Positions 24,094 to 34,297 of a stretch of DNA of 64,000 nucleotides are shown here, in pieces. The stretch is taken from the NCBI RefSeq assembly GCF_000003855.2, contig NW_003101680.1, forward strand, positions 1,064,976 to 1,128,975. The letters run 5' to 3'. The DNA is from Blastomyces gilchristii SLH14081. Taxonomy: Eukaryota > Ascomycota > Eurotiomycetes > Onygenales > Ajellomycetaceae. The notes beneath the pieces were generated by a model. It was not told the DNA's origin. It did not search any database and was given only the letters and a program-made list of their open reading frames with translations. Numbering within the stretch: the first letter of the stretch is position 1; each line of letters starts with the position of its first letter. The position numbers and the translations under genes are program-made.

Positions 24094-26932
24094 ATGAGCA
24101 ATCCCGCTCCTAACGGCTACCTTGTAGCCGCGGGAGCTGTTGCCCCTATTGCGACAAGAACATCAACATCAACGACAACAACAACAACCACAACCACAAT
24201 CGCTAATACTTCCACCACAACCGCAACAACGACATCAGGAGCACCGAAAACTGCGGGGAGTTCCATAGTCCTCTCTCCCAGACCCATCTGTGACGCCTGT
24301 TATAGGCGCAAGAGCAGATGTGCCATGAACGAGTCGATCAAAAAGTGCTACTCGTGCGATTTCCATCGGCAGGATTGTACGTTTAATTATCGCGTGCAGG
24401 CGCAGCAGGTACAGGCACAGAGTCAACTGGGCAAGAGGAAGTTTCAGGACGAACTTGGCGTGGGACCTGGCACTGATGCTGAGGAGGATGAGTGTGTTAA
24501 GCGGTGCGTGCCTTCGGTTGGGCTATATTGCATTTTTCTTTTTGCATCCCTTTGATATGGGACCGGTGAAAGGCTCTCGTTATCTTTGTTTTCTAATATC
24601 TTTAAAACTTCTTCTAAATATACTATACTATTATAGGCCCGCTACTGAAAAACCGTACATAGGGGTGGCTCCAGACTCCCCTCTTGAAGCCTCATTTGCG
24701 ACCAGCCAACATATCGGCATGACAACAGAGCTTGAGCCACTCCTACTAGACTTTCTAACTCTCGACCACAACAACGAAAGCCCCTTGGCCACATCCCGCG
24801 TGCGCAAATGCGCCGATGACGGAACCTTCATGCGAGTGATTGACGGCTTTCATGCCCGGCATGAACTTCACGCCATATCCATCGAAACCATTGAGAACGC
24901 GGTTAGCCCCTTTGGGCCCATCCTCATCGATAATTTCTTCCAACATGCCAACCCGCCATTTCCTGTGATAATGGAAGACGCCTTCCGTCATTCGTATCAG
25001 ACGAGGCGGAATTTGTCGCCCGTGCTGCTGGCAGCCGTGTACTTTATCTCCTTGAAATGGCTGGATCAAGGGACGGAGGATGCGAGCGTCCGACCAGGGT
25101 CAGGACCCGGCATGCAGACGCTACGAAAACCGGATGCTACTCGTCTGGAGTTGATGGCTACACGATTACTTAACGAATCTCTCGTGCGACCGCACATCTC
25201 CACCGTCCAAGCAGGTCTGCTCCTCTCCCAGAAATCAACCCTAAACACCCCTACGCTAATCACTCAGCTCGTGACTGCCGGCTACGATCTGGGTTTGCAC
25301 CAAGACTGCAGTAACTGGAAAATTACTTCGTGGGAACGGGGGTTGCGCAAGCGGCTGGCCTGGGCCCTCTATGTGCAGGATAAATGGTGCGCTCTCGTCC
25401 ACGGCCGCCCATCACATATCTTCGCAGCGAACTGGACCGTGGAGGAATTAACGTCGGCCGATTTCACGGATATGCATTCTTCAAGAAATTGTAGCGATAA
25501 CGATAACATTAATGACAGGAGGGATCTGGATATTTCTTCATCTGCAGGCCCAGGTGCCGTCTTCTTCAGTCACTTCGTCACTCTAACTGCCATCCTCTCC
25601 GAAATCCTCGATACCTTCTACACCCTCCAAGCCACCTCTGAATTCTCCGCGGCGGGCCCGCAACGAACCCGAATAATCCTCGAGCGGGCAAAACCTATTC
25701 AAATCCGTCTAAAACAGTGGTTCACGTCTCTACCAGATGAGTTGAGGATGGACCATCACCAATACCCCGTAAACACTAACAGCAGCAATTACCCCAGCGC
25801 CGACCTGATGAGTGTAGATTCAATTATAAATACAATTACAAACAACACAAACCACTCAAACTTCAACGGCGGCCTACACCTCGCCTACTTCGCCACCGAA
25901 ATAACCCTTCACAGAACCATAATCCGCTCTCTAGGCCCGGACTCCGCAGATCCATATCTATCACACATCTGCCGCTCAGCGGCAAAAACGCGACTAATTT
26001 CCGCCATGGACTTTGTCAACAGATTGCGTCCCGCCAATTTACGGTCATTCTGGCCATCAGCATCCCGGGCAAACTTCGCGCTAATCAGTTCGTTTGGCAT
26101 TCTGCTGCGGGCCACGGCGCTGACGAGGGAGGAGGAAGAGTTTTATCGAATGCGTCTGGGTGAATATCGGTGGACGCTTAGCGTGAGTTGTAAAGATGCG
26201 GAGTTTTTGGCTGGAGCGATTGAAGGGTTGGATATGGGGATATGTTTGCTGAATAACGTGCCGCCGAAGAGGGGATTGGACGAGGTTGTGGCGGACGGTT
26301 ATGGAGATGGATATAGGGGTGGTGATGGCGGCGGCGGCGGTGGTGGTGGAAACGGTAATGGGAAGGAGAATGGGAAGGAGAATGGGAAGGAGAATGGGAA
26401 GGGCCTCAGTACTTCTACTGCCATCCCCAAGGCGGACGATGAGATTAATATCATCGTCGAGGACAAGGCGGGGTTGGATGTCGATCCGGAGCTCGAAGAG
26501 GAGATGGAGCAGCTCGAGGCGATGGAGCAGCTCGAAGCGATGGAGCAGATGGATGAAGGGGAAGATATCTATTCCTTCTCCTCCGGCGAGTATTCAGAGG
26601 AATATCCCCGCCCGTCGAACCTGGGCGGCAGGCCCAGAGGCAAGAACGGTAATCCCTGCTACAAGCGCGGTCACCACCGTCATCATCATAATGATAGTCA
26701 CCTCCAAGGCGCGGACCGCAGTGGCAGCACCGGCTTGTTTCCGGATAACGCCTATACCAACATAGACGTACCACCCATGGACATCCCAAAACTACACGGC
26801 GCCCGTGAGTTCGCAAGCCGGAACCTGAACAGGAGAGGAAACAACAACAACAACAGGAACCTGGAACCTGGGCCAGGGGAATCGGAATGCCAGCGTCCAT
26901 ACCAACACCAATGCCAGTGCCGGTGTTGGTGA
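24094..26932 (+). CDS. Zn2Cys6 transcription factor, TamA/Dal81-like
   Basis: A predicted nuclear regulator of about 901 residues in two exons (24094-24503 and 24637-26932). A Thr-rich N-terminus precedes a zinc cluster with spacing C-x2-C-x6-C-x8-C-x2-C-x6-C (CDACYRRKSRC followed by CYSCDFHRQDC). The middle homology region carries GYDLGLHQDCSNWKI, ERGLRKRLAWALYVQDKW and HGRPSHI, the pattern I associate with TamA of Aspergillus and yeast Dal81. These are co-activators of nitrogen-source genes such as the GABA and allantoin/urea pathways. The C-terminal part is low complexity: poly-Gly, three GKEN repeats, acidic MEQLEA repeats and His- and Asn-rich runs. The intron occurs just after the zinc cluster. 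The family assignment is from remembered motifs and the exact regulon is inference. Confidence 0.82.
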
Positions 26933-27937
26933 TCGGAGATCCAGCTCGTTGCCATCTGCTTTTCTGGGCTCGCGTCGCCGGCGACGTCAAATGGAAGGCG
27001 AGAGAGGGAGAGTGGAAAGGAGGGAGCAGGAGATAGATGGCCACAGACGATGTTCGAGACGGACGGCTTATTTATATATCTGGATGCCGTATGTCGACGG
27101 AGGGGTGAGTGTTAGGGACTTTGCGTGTTGAACTAATATATAGGGCGTAGCTCTGCGCTGGCGTGTTGGCTTTCTTTCGGTTGACTTACCTACTACTACC
27201 CCCCCCCTTTTGCGTTTTAAAATATAGATTGTGTTTTACATGGTTGGGTGTTTTTTCTGGCACTTTTTTTTTTTTGTATAGTCGCACGGCGTGTATATAT
27301 TCTTAAGATAAGTCTTCATTTCGTCGTCTCATATTCCCCTGCTTCTTGCTTTGATCCCCATCTACTATGTAGATTGCAGCTATCACTCACGAAATTAATG
27401 AGATAACCAAACCCCAGAATTTGAACCATTTTCCCTCAGATCCACCCACTAGCTATTATCGATAATCAGTGAGGCTCTATCCTCTAACTCGATTCTACAG
27501 AACTTGAATGAGGAGGTAAAAAGATAGAAAATTAAATTCATTCATACAAAGGCGCGTCTAAAATACCTGAACGCGGTGCGTAACTCGAAAAAAATAAAAT
27601 AAAATAAAAAAGGCAAACCCCTGCAATAATTTTGTTCCCATGTATTGTCTATATCGCCCAAACGCCATTTGGAAGCAAGACAAAAAAAGCAAATAGAATG
27701 GATGTGAGGTATCTGAAGGTGTTTGGCTTAATGCGTCTCTGTATCCTCCATCACATCTTCTGGACGCGACGGAAGAAAACGTTGGTTTTCGCCGGGAACC
27801 GAGTCCCATAGCTGGTGCTTTACATTGCTCCCTTAGCAGGGAGGATGGAGAAGGAGAAATATCGCAGCTAACAGCCAAAAGATGTCGGTAAAGTTCAGGG
27901 ATATATTAAGAAAAAATTAAAATAAAAATTAAACCGA
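26933..27937. other. Intergenic, convergent 3' flanks
   Basis: About 1 kb between the convergent ends of the Zn2Cys6 gene and the NSA2 gene. No gene seen. A frame at 27558-27878 minus is simply downstream of the real NSA2 stop and was not accepted. A GAATTTGAACC string near 27418 recalls a tRNA T-loop but does not fold. Confidence 0.55.
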
Positions 27938-28953
27938 TTACACCAAAAGTACACTATCGACCAAATTAGTTCACGGTCCTTCAGTCAAACGACTCGGGGA
28001 GGGGGGGAGTATGTAAAATAGAGAAGAAACTCACGCATTAACACATCCATCATTTTCACAGTTATTAGTAATCTGTGCCAGCTTGCCCCATAGCACCTTC
28101 CCGCTTGCCGTAACTTGTCCCAGTTCACTAACGTTGACTTCGATAATGGTTCCCTTGGTCAACACTCCCAGTTGCGTGTACATAGGGTTCTGGGGGTTCT
28201 TCTTGACACTAATAATCGGAAGCTGTACTGTAACGCCTAGCTTCGGATGCGTGACGTTCGCCTTCTTATAACGCAGGCCCATGGGCCGAATGAAGCGCTC
28301 GTACTTGACGGGGCGCCGCGTGAAGTCTGCGCCAACAAAGGTAGGTTTCGTAATCATACGCTTCCACGATTTCTTCGATGTTTTCTTCCCCGTCGTGACG
28401 ACCTTGAACATCTCCTCCTCGCTTATTCCCTTAACTTTGGGCAAGGGAACGGCGAACTGAGCGGCCTTCTCGGCACGTTTATTCTTAATGGCGCTCGAGA
28501 GCGACTTCGCATTAGTTTCCTGGGATCTGTCTAGAAGGTAGTTTGGTAGTGGCGTGGAGGAAGGCTCGTTGGGTGCAGACGACTTGACGTCTTTCTCTTC
28601 TTGCGCCCTGATCCGTTTCTTCATCTCGATCTTCTCCGCATGGCGCTTCTTCTGGTATAGCTTGGCCCGCAGGCCGCGGAAGGACTGCGCATCGTGAGAC
28701 TGCTTGTGTGATTCACGGGCTATGCGCTTTCGGGTGCGTTCCTCGTGGTCGAGGCTGTTTTATGAAGAGAGGAGGACGTTAGTTTGTTGTATCATATTTG
28801 CAGAGTAGCCTGTATTGGTTTCATGATTCACATACCGCTTCCCGTGCTGCTTCTGCCATCGCTCGATGTATCTGGAAGATTTTGTCAGCGGGCCCAGCCA
28901 CGAAGTCAAAAAGGAGCAACGAATATTGGGCAAACGAACTCGTTCTGAGGCAT
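27938..28953 (-). CDS. Ribosome biogenesis protein Nsa2
   Basis: A predicted nucleolar 60S assembly factor of 261 residues, exactly the yeast Nsa2 length, in four exons: 28953-28940 (14 bases), 28871-28836 (36), 28754-28035 (720) and 27953-27938 (16). The tiny terminal exons were found by demanding the conserved ends. Exon 1 gives MPQNE, exon 2 [12 protein letters not shown], exon 3 [20 protein letters not shown] and onward, and the last exon completes NDGCVNAVLLV. Without the last intron the frame would stop four residues early. The C-terminal half is an S8e-like domain (for example [21 protein letters not shown] sequence and [19 protein letters not shown]). It heads divergently from mitochondrial bL21m, with 279 bases between start codons. 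Confidence 0.95.
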
Positions 28954-29232
28954 CGTGAAGTCGGAAAGAGCAGGCCTTTATATATCTGAAAGACCTCAAC
29001 AGCAACACTCTCTCCGTGGATCTTCACATCGGAAAAAAGTTGAGGTTGGTTATCGCGAAAACTAGCGAAATCACATGATTATTACATAAGCTAAAAATAC
29101 ATGTGACTTGTACGGTAACCGCAGCGGCTATTTGCGACATCCCGATTTGATTTTCTCCAACTTCATTGGAACAAGTAGACAAGCAATATACCGCCATCTT
29201 GAAGGAGGCGGACGCTCCGTAGCAATTGACGG
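28954..29232. promoter_or_regulatory. Shared promoter of NSA2 and bL21m genes
   Basis: A 279-base region between the start codons of two divergent ribosome-related genes. It must contain both promoters. No clear TATA element is visible. Co-regulation of cytosolic and mitochondrial ribosome formation is a plausible inference. Confidence 0.5.
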
Positions 29233-30054
29233 ATGATCAGGCCTTACACCCGTCGTATTATTAGGAGACATCTGCACAATACCACAGCAGCCATGTTCGC
29301 GAGATCTACCTTCCGCACCGCCCTCGACATCCGGTGGATGCCCTCCATCATCCCGTCGACTCGAGCAGCATGCATGCATCAAGCCTCAGCAACTCCCTTC
29401 CATGCAACAGCCCCTGAAATCCCTCCACAGTCACCCACGAAGGGTTCCAGTGAACAGACTACATCACAAACCCCCGAGACAGCTGTCCCATCACAATCTG
29501 AATTGTCCACACTACAAAGCTCATCCGCATCAACATTAGCATCGACAACGCCAACCATCCCACCAAACAAACTCCCGATTCAACCCACCTTCACAAAGCC
29601 CCTAACCCTCACGCCATCCCTAACCTCTCTTCTCCCACATCTCACAACACAAACGCCCCACTACATCACCGCGCACCTCCACGCGCGCCCCTATCTCCTG
29701 ACAGAGGGGGACACACTGCGCCTCCCCTTCCTCATGCCCAACGTGCAAGCCGGCGACATCCTCCGCTTCAACCGGGCGTCCGTGATCGGTTCGCGCGACT
29801 TCACGCTCAAGGGGGCGCCGTACGTTGACGAGCGACTCTTCGAGTGTCGGGTGAGGGTTATTGGCACAGAGTCGGAGCCGCTGCGGATCAAGGAGAAGAC
29901 CAAGCAGAGGCAGAGACATGTGAGGCGGGTAAAGAGCAAGCATAGGTATACGATTCTGAGGGTTGTGGATGTGAAGGTTAAGGGGGTGGATGAGTTGGTT
30001 AGGGAGGGGGCGGAGATTGTGAGTGAAGAGGCGGAGGGAGAGCAGACGCAGTAG
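29233..30054 (+). CDS. Mitochondrial large-subunit ribosomal protein bL21m
   Basis: A single-exon gene for about 273 residues. The N-terminus is Arg/Ser/Thr-rich without acidic residues, as in a mitochondrial targeting sequence; a second possible start is the Met at about 29293. A Pro/Ser/Thr-rich linker is followed by the bL21 domain: MPNVQAGDILRFNRASVIGS, DFTLKGAPYVDERLFECRV, then a basic RIKEKTKQRQRHVRRVKSKH and RYTILRV. This matches yeast Mrpl49 and bacterial L21 with a fungal insertion. It binds 23S-like rRNA in the mitoribosome. The C-terminal tail is acidic. Confidence 0.92.
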   Translation: MIRPYTRRIIRRHLHNTTAAMFARSTFRTALDIRWMPSIIPSTRAACMHQASATPFHATAPEIPPQSPTKGSSEQTTSQTPETAVPSQSELSTLQSSSASTLASTTPTIPPNKLPIQPTFTKPLTLTPSLTSLLPHLTTQTPHYITAHLHARPYLLTEGDTLRLPFLMPNVQAGDILRFNRASVIGSRDFTLKGAPYVDERLFECRVRVIGTESEPLRIKEKTKQRQRHVRRVKSKHRYTILRVVDVKVKGVDELVREGAEIVSEEAEGEQTQ

Positions 30055-30945
30055 GGGTGAAAACGTCAGATTTCTTGCATGCATATTTGGGTTATTTTGC
30101 TGGGCGGAGTGGGGGACAGATCCTTCTTTTCTGTTTGCTTACTGAGTGTATATTATCGCAGGATGCAAGAGGTTCGGTGCTGTGGGATTTTGTGGTTCGG
30201 CTACCCGACATTTAGGAACTGTTCAATCCTTCTCTCTCCCATGCCTTGGATAAAAATTTTGTCATGCACCATTATATTCCAATTACACGTCATGTTTTCT
30301 TGTATGTTCAGAAGATCCTTGTAAATGCAGAAGTATATAGCAATGCGACATTCAAGTTGAGCTGGTCACCCACTGACGTAGTCAGTTAATAGATTGTCCG
30401 CCTTGCGATGGGAAAGCCAAAGGAAAACTCCAACACTCCAGAATGGTAAAGGGTAAATGTTCATATCCACGATGATGTATAAAATAATGAAAAGGTCTCT
30501 ATCGAAAGTTATAGACTTGTATGGTAATGTCAACAAGTAGTCGAGGCGCTGGAAGAGTTGATCAAACAAGACTCCAAGAAACAGAGATAAAGCGTGGAAA
30601 TAGTGTATGAAGTACGTGGGTAGTTCTCCCGAAGAAAAGACAACGCTGGAACGCAGCAAATGGAATCGAACAATCAAAATATGCCCTAGGCAAGGTATTA
30701 AATAATAAAAAGGAAAGGAAATATAGCCAAGACAAACCCAATAATAGCCTTTGGCCCATGGGGGGAAAAGATACTCCGCAACACCCGGCCAAAAGCTAAA
30801 CTCACCACAAGAATGAAAAGTCCCCATGAAATGATCCCAAGACACCTATCCAAAATATAGAAAGCCGTAGAAGGCAAGGGTAGGAAACCAAAGGAAAGAG
30901 AAAAAAAATACAAAATAATGAATGACAGCGAACAGTCGCAATAGG
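30055..30945. other. Intergenic, convergent 3' flanks
   Basis: About 0.9 kb between the ends of the bL21m and Mps1-like genes. Frames on the minus strand (for example 30366-30845) are hydrophobic by composition and lack motifs. Probably the two 3' untranslated regions. Confidence 0.5.
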
Positions 30946-33573
30946 TCAAAGGGCATCTTCTTCGAGCGCCGACTGAATCTTCGCAAAGAACCCAGCCGGC
31001 CACGCAGCGAGATCCTCATCCTTCGGCGGTCCTCTTGCCCGACAATGATTGACGACATTAGTTAATATCCTCCCCAACATCTCCTGAGTCATTGGCACCG
31101 AACCCTCCAAGTTCGCTTCTGGATATAGGAACGGATCTCGCTGCCCCAGCAATTCTTGCACCGTGGGTCGCAGACGTGGGTCGCGCTGAAGGCAGCGCTT
31201 CATAGTCCGGATGAGGCCCGGTGGTACGGACGCACCACCAATGCCGAAAGCTGGGAAGTCAATGATCACTTTCGGATTGGGTATGGCCATGATGCGCTCG
31301 AAGGGTTTGGTGATATGCGCGAAGGGCGGGTCGCCGTAGACCATTTTATAGAGGATGCAACCTAAACTCCAGACGTCGCTTGGTTTACCGACTTTCATCA
31401 TCTTGCCAACCGTCGAGGGGAGGCCGCTTGCGGCATTGATGTCGATAAGAGCTTCGGGTGCCATGTAGTTTGGTGTGCCAATTTGTTGCTCGCGATGGAC
31501 GTTGACGGTGTCATCCTGGATCTTGTTTGCGATGCCAAAGTCAATTAGTTTTAGGTTTCCTTTCACCAGGACAAAATTGGCAGGTTTAAGATCTGAGTGG
31601 ACGACGTCGAAGGCGTGAACGGCTTGGACGCACTCGAGCATTTCCTTCCAGTAATATCGTGTAAAGGCAGAATCAAAAATAGCGTCTTCTGTATTCAGTC
31701 GTAGCGTGAGGATCCTTTGTAGGTCCGACTCGCCAAACTCCATGAGAACACTAAGCGCATGCTTCTCCTCGTTGACTTCGTAATCAAACAATCGTACCAC
31801 ACGATCCACATTCTCAAGCTTTTTGAGTAAATCGATCTCTCCCTTATACCCGGCAAGCGCAATCGGGTCAACATCCTCCAAATTGACTCGCTTGAGCGCA
31901 AATATTTTGCAATTTTCAGCCATGACGCGGTAGACTCTAGAACTGCCGCCTCGCCCAATGCAATCTAATCGAGTAAAAGGCTTACGATTAATGGTAACCT
32001 GTACTCGTTTCTTCCTGGCTTGCGACGAACTAGCTCCTGCAGGAGCAGTCGCGGTTTCCAAGACGCTCATTTTAGGAGGGGGCGGTGCTGGCCTGTGTGG
32101 AGTGTTATTATCTTTTGGAGCTAGAGGTCTACGAGGTGAAATTGTTGGCGGCGCGGGTTTGGCTAGCTCCTTGCCATCGTCATAAACCACAGAGAACTTT
32201 TCCGCCTTATCTAAAAGGCTGAAGGCCTGGGACTTCGGTTTTCTGAATGTTGGTGGCGGATCATTCTCCTGACCTCCGCCCGTAGGTCTCGAAAGGAAAG
32301 GAGGCACGTGGTAAAATGCGGGTGCGTCTCTGGTAGATCGTGACGAATCTTTTCCCTCCGCTGATAATGGAGATTTCGATTTTGAACTAGGAACTTGGGG
32401 TGAATTGGATCTCAAGAGACCTCTATCAGAGGGTATTTCTGGCTCTGGGAGTCTCATCGGAATCTGTAATGGCACGGGGGGTCCAGTACGACTTTCGGAG
32501 TGCCTCAGGTACGGTTGAGGTTTTTCGAGATCCTGGTCGCGAGCACGGAGGGGTTCAGATTCCTGTTGATGCGGCTCCTCTTTGCTCGTATGAGGGCTGC
32601 CGTTTGAACTTGGCCAATCATTTGCCGGCTCTTCTTCCACATCTTCACTTTGCCTTCTAATAACACCACGACGCGCTGGTCCGTTAAGAAACGAGCCCGT
32701 TAATTTGCCAACCCTCTTCACTCGTAACGAGTTTTGCATTCCCGTATCCTCACCAGGGCGCGGTCGTAGCACACTAAGTGAAGAACCAGATCGGTATACA
32801 TTCTCTTCCCGTCGTCGCTCATCGCCGGGAGAGGAACGGTCCCCAAGACGACTTCCTCCTTCTCTGGATGATCTCTCGCTCGACCTAGTTCCACTTGGTG
32901 ACACGGTTGATTGAGAGTCAGAATTGCTCCTGGACGCCGTAACTCGCACTACTCTGGTCCTTGGGGCTGCAGGTGTAATAAAATCCCCACCATGAGGATA
33001 GCGCTGATCAGATCCATCTAATATGCTTTCATCCTTTCTTTCTGACCGGGGGCTTTCTCTGCCTAAACTGCTTGGAGAAAGGCGGGGCGAACTGACTCTC
33101 ACGACTCTTGGGATCGGGCTCCCTGTAGCCCGCTCCCTTGGCGACGCAATCCGGACCTGTTTCTCTTGTAGTTTTCGCGATTGTAGAGAGCGTAGTTCAC
33201 CATTTATGTTTATGGGCTCGTTTTGGACATGGCTCGCATTACTTCCACGGTACGGGGAGGTATCAATATTCGAACCATCCGCCTCTCCTAATAACGCCTT
33301 GACGGATGCGCTGAATTTGATGGGCTCGGGAAAGTCGTCGTCGGAGCTGTCTCCGATGGAAAAGGAACGGGGTCTCGACATTTGAAAAGGTGGGTTGTGG
33401 GATCCGGATGAGCCTGAATTGGGTAATACACGGGTGGAAATGGATCGAGAAATTGTTGTTCGAGGAAGTTGGTGTCGCGACGAAAGCGACGACCGTGGCC
33501 GTTGAAAGCTGTTGCTGTACGTAAGAGGAATTGGCAGGGGTGTCGTGGATGTTGAGGTTGTTGTTGTTGCCAT
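30946..33573 (-). CDS. Spindle-checkpoint dual-specificity kinase Mps1/Mph1 (TTK)
   Basis: A single-exon gene for 875 residues. The N-terminal ~520 residues are Ser/Pro/Arg-rich and probably disordered, with many candidate phosphorylation sites. The kinase domain begins at RKPFTRLDCIGRGGSSRVYR, has the ATP lysine in FALKRV, and has the catalytic loop VVHSDLKPANF. HSD in place of HRD is the Mps1/TTK hallmark. The metal loop is LIDFGIAN, and PNYMAPEAL closes the activation segment. Family members phosphorylate Spc105/Knl1 to start checkpoint signalling at unattached kinetochores, and in yeast also act in spindle pole duplication. The C-terminus is short after subdomain XI. No introns were needed. 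Confidence 0.96.
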   Translation of the reverse strand: MATTTTSTSTTPLPIPLTYSNSFQRPRSSLSSRHQLPRTTISRSISTRVLPNSGSSGSHNPPFQMSRPRSFSIGDSSDDDFPEPIKFSASVKALLGEADGSNIDTSPYRGSNASHVQNEPININGELRSLQSRKLQEKQVRIASPRERATGSPIPRVVRVSSPRLSPSSLGRESPRSERKDESILDGSDQRYPHGGDFITPAAPRTRVVRVTASRSNSDSQSTVSPSGTRSSERSSREGGSRLGDRSSPGDERRREENVYRSGSSLSVLRPRPGEDTGMQNSLRVKRVGKLTGSFLNGPARRGVIRRQSEDVEEEPANDWPSSNGSPHTSKEEPHQQESEPLRARDQDLEKPQPYLRHSESRTGPPVPLQIPMRLPEPEIPSDRGLLRSNSPQVPSSKSKSPLSAEGKDSSRSTRDAPAFYHVPPFLSRPTGGGQENDPPPTFRKPKSQAFSLLDKAEKFSVVYDDGKELAKPAPPTISPRRPLAPKDNNTPHRPAPPPPKMSVLETATAPAGASSSQARKKRVQVTINRKPFTRLDCIGRGGSSRVYRVMAENCKIFALKRVNLEDVDPIALAGYKGEIDLLKKLENVDRVVRLFDYEVNEEKHALSVLMEFGESDLQRILTLRLNTEDAIFDSAFTRYYWKEMLECVQAVHAFDVVHSDLKPANFVLVKGNLKLIDFGIANKIQDDTVNVHREQQIGTPNYMAPEALIDINAASGLPSTVGKMMKVGKPSDVWSLGCILYKMVYGDPPFAHITKPFERIMAIPNPKVIIDFPAFGIGGASVPPGLIRTMKRCLQRDPRLRPTVQELLGQRDPFLYPEANLEGSVPMTQEMLGRILTNVVNHCRARGPPKDEDLAAWPAGFFAKIQSALEEDAL

Positions 33574-34297
33574 ATCAATAACCCCGGACGCGTAACTGGA
33601 CGCATCAATTCCCGTTATATAATTTATAGGGGATAATTACCGTTGTCGAATATGTTCATGTCAGTTGAGGGTCGTAAGTTGCAGACAAGCGGAGTTGATC
33701 TGGATGGTGAGGATGCTGTCACGTGCACATGTCAATAATGTTTCCATGACAACCGTATACTTTTGTATGCGACCAGACTCTGATCAGGTCTGGAAGTGCT
33801 GGAACAGAAATATGCTGGCATTATTGCTTCTATAGTCGGGTCCGGTCCCTGGATCTCCTTGCGCTGACAGATATTTATTCCAGCCTAAGAGGGAGACAAA
33901 AAGGCTATGTATATTATTATGAAATATACACCCCCGCCTCCCCCCCAATGTGCTACGCTCTTTACATATATAGCATGCACACTCGTAGAGCCCACTGAAA
34001 GTCAACAAGTGAGAAGCTGGAATAGAACGTGTGGACTGAGAAACGATTAGGAAAACCTCGCAACAAAATATGCATTATGTACCCTCCGTAGGACTCGTAA
34101 AATAGATGCAATAAATTCACTAGCCGAACCGCTTTACATCAAGAAAAGAGAAAAGCTCAATATCACTGCTCATTTAGGTAGCAGTTGGAGCTCGACGGCG
34201 CTATAAGCCCATCGCCACCACAACAACATTCAGGGAAAAATGGAATCTACGTTTCCCACGACGGCTTCTTTTAGTCTCGCGTCTTAACAATTTATAC
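33574..34297. other. Intergenic region upstream of the Mps1-like gene
   Basis: About 0.7 kb with no gene seen. It holds the Mps1 promoter and the 3' flank of the PWI/SR gene. A frame at 33784-34008 minus has no family features. Confidence 0.5.

Noticed and set aside
27380..27500. Possible tRNA (GAATTTGAACC string)
   Set aside because: Stem mismatches in the T-arm and no cloverleaf.
27558..27878. Alternative last exon of NSA2 read from the frame beginning CDISPSPSS
   Set aside because: The conserved AVLLV ending is found at 27953-27938, nearer and with a proper acceptor.
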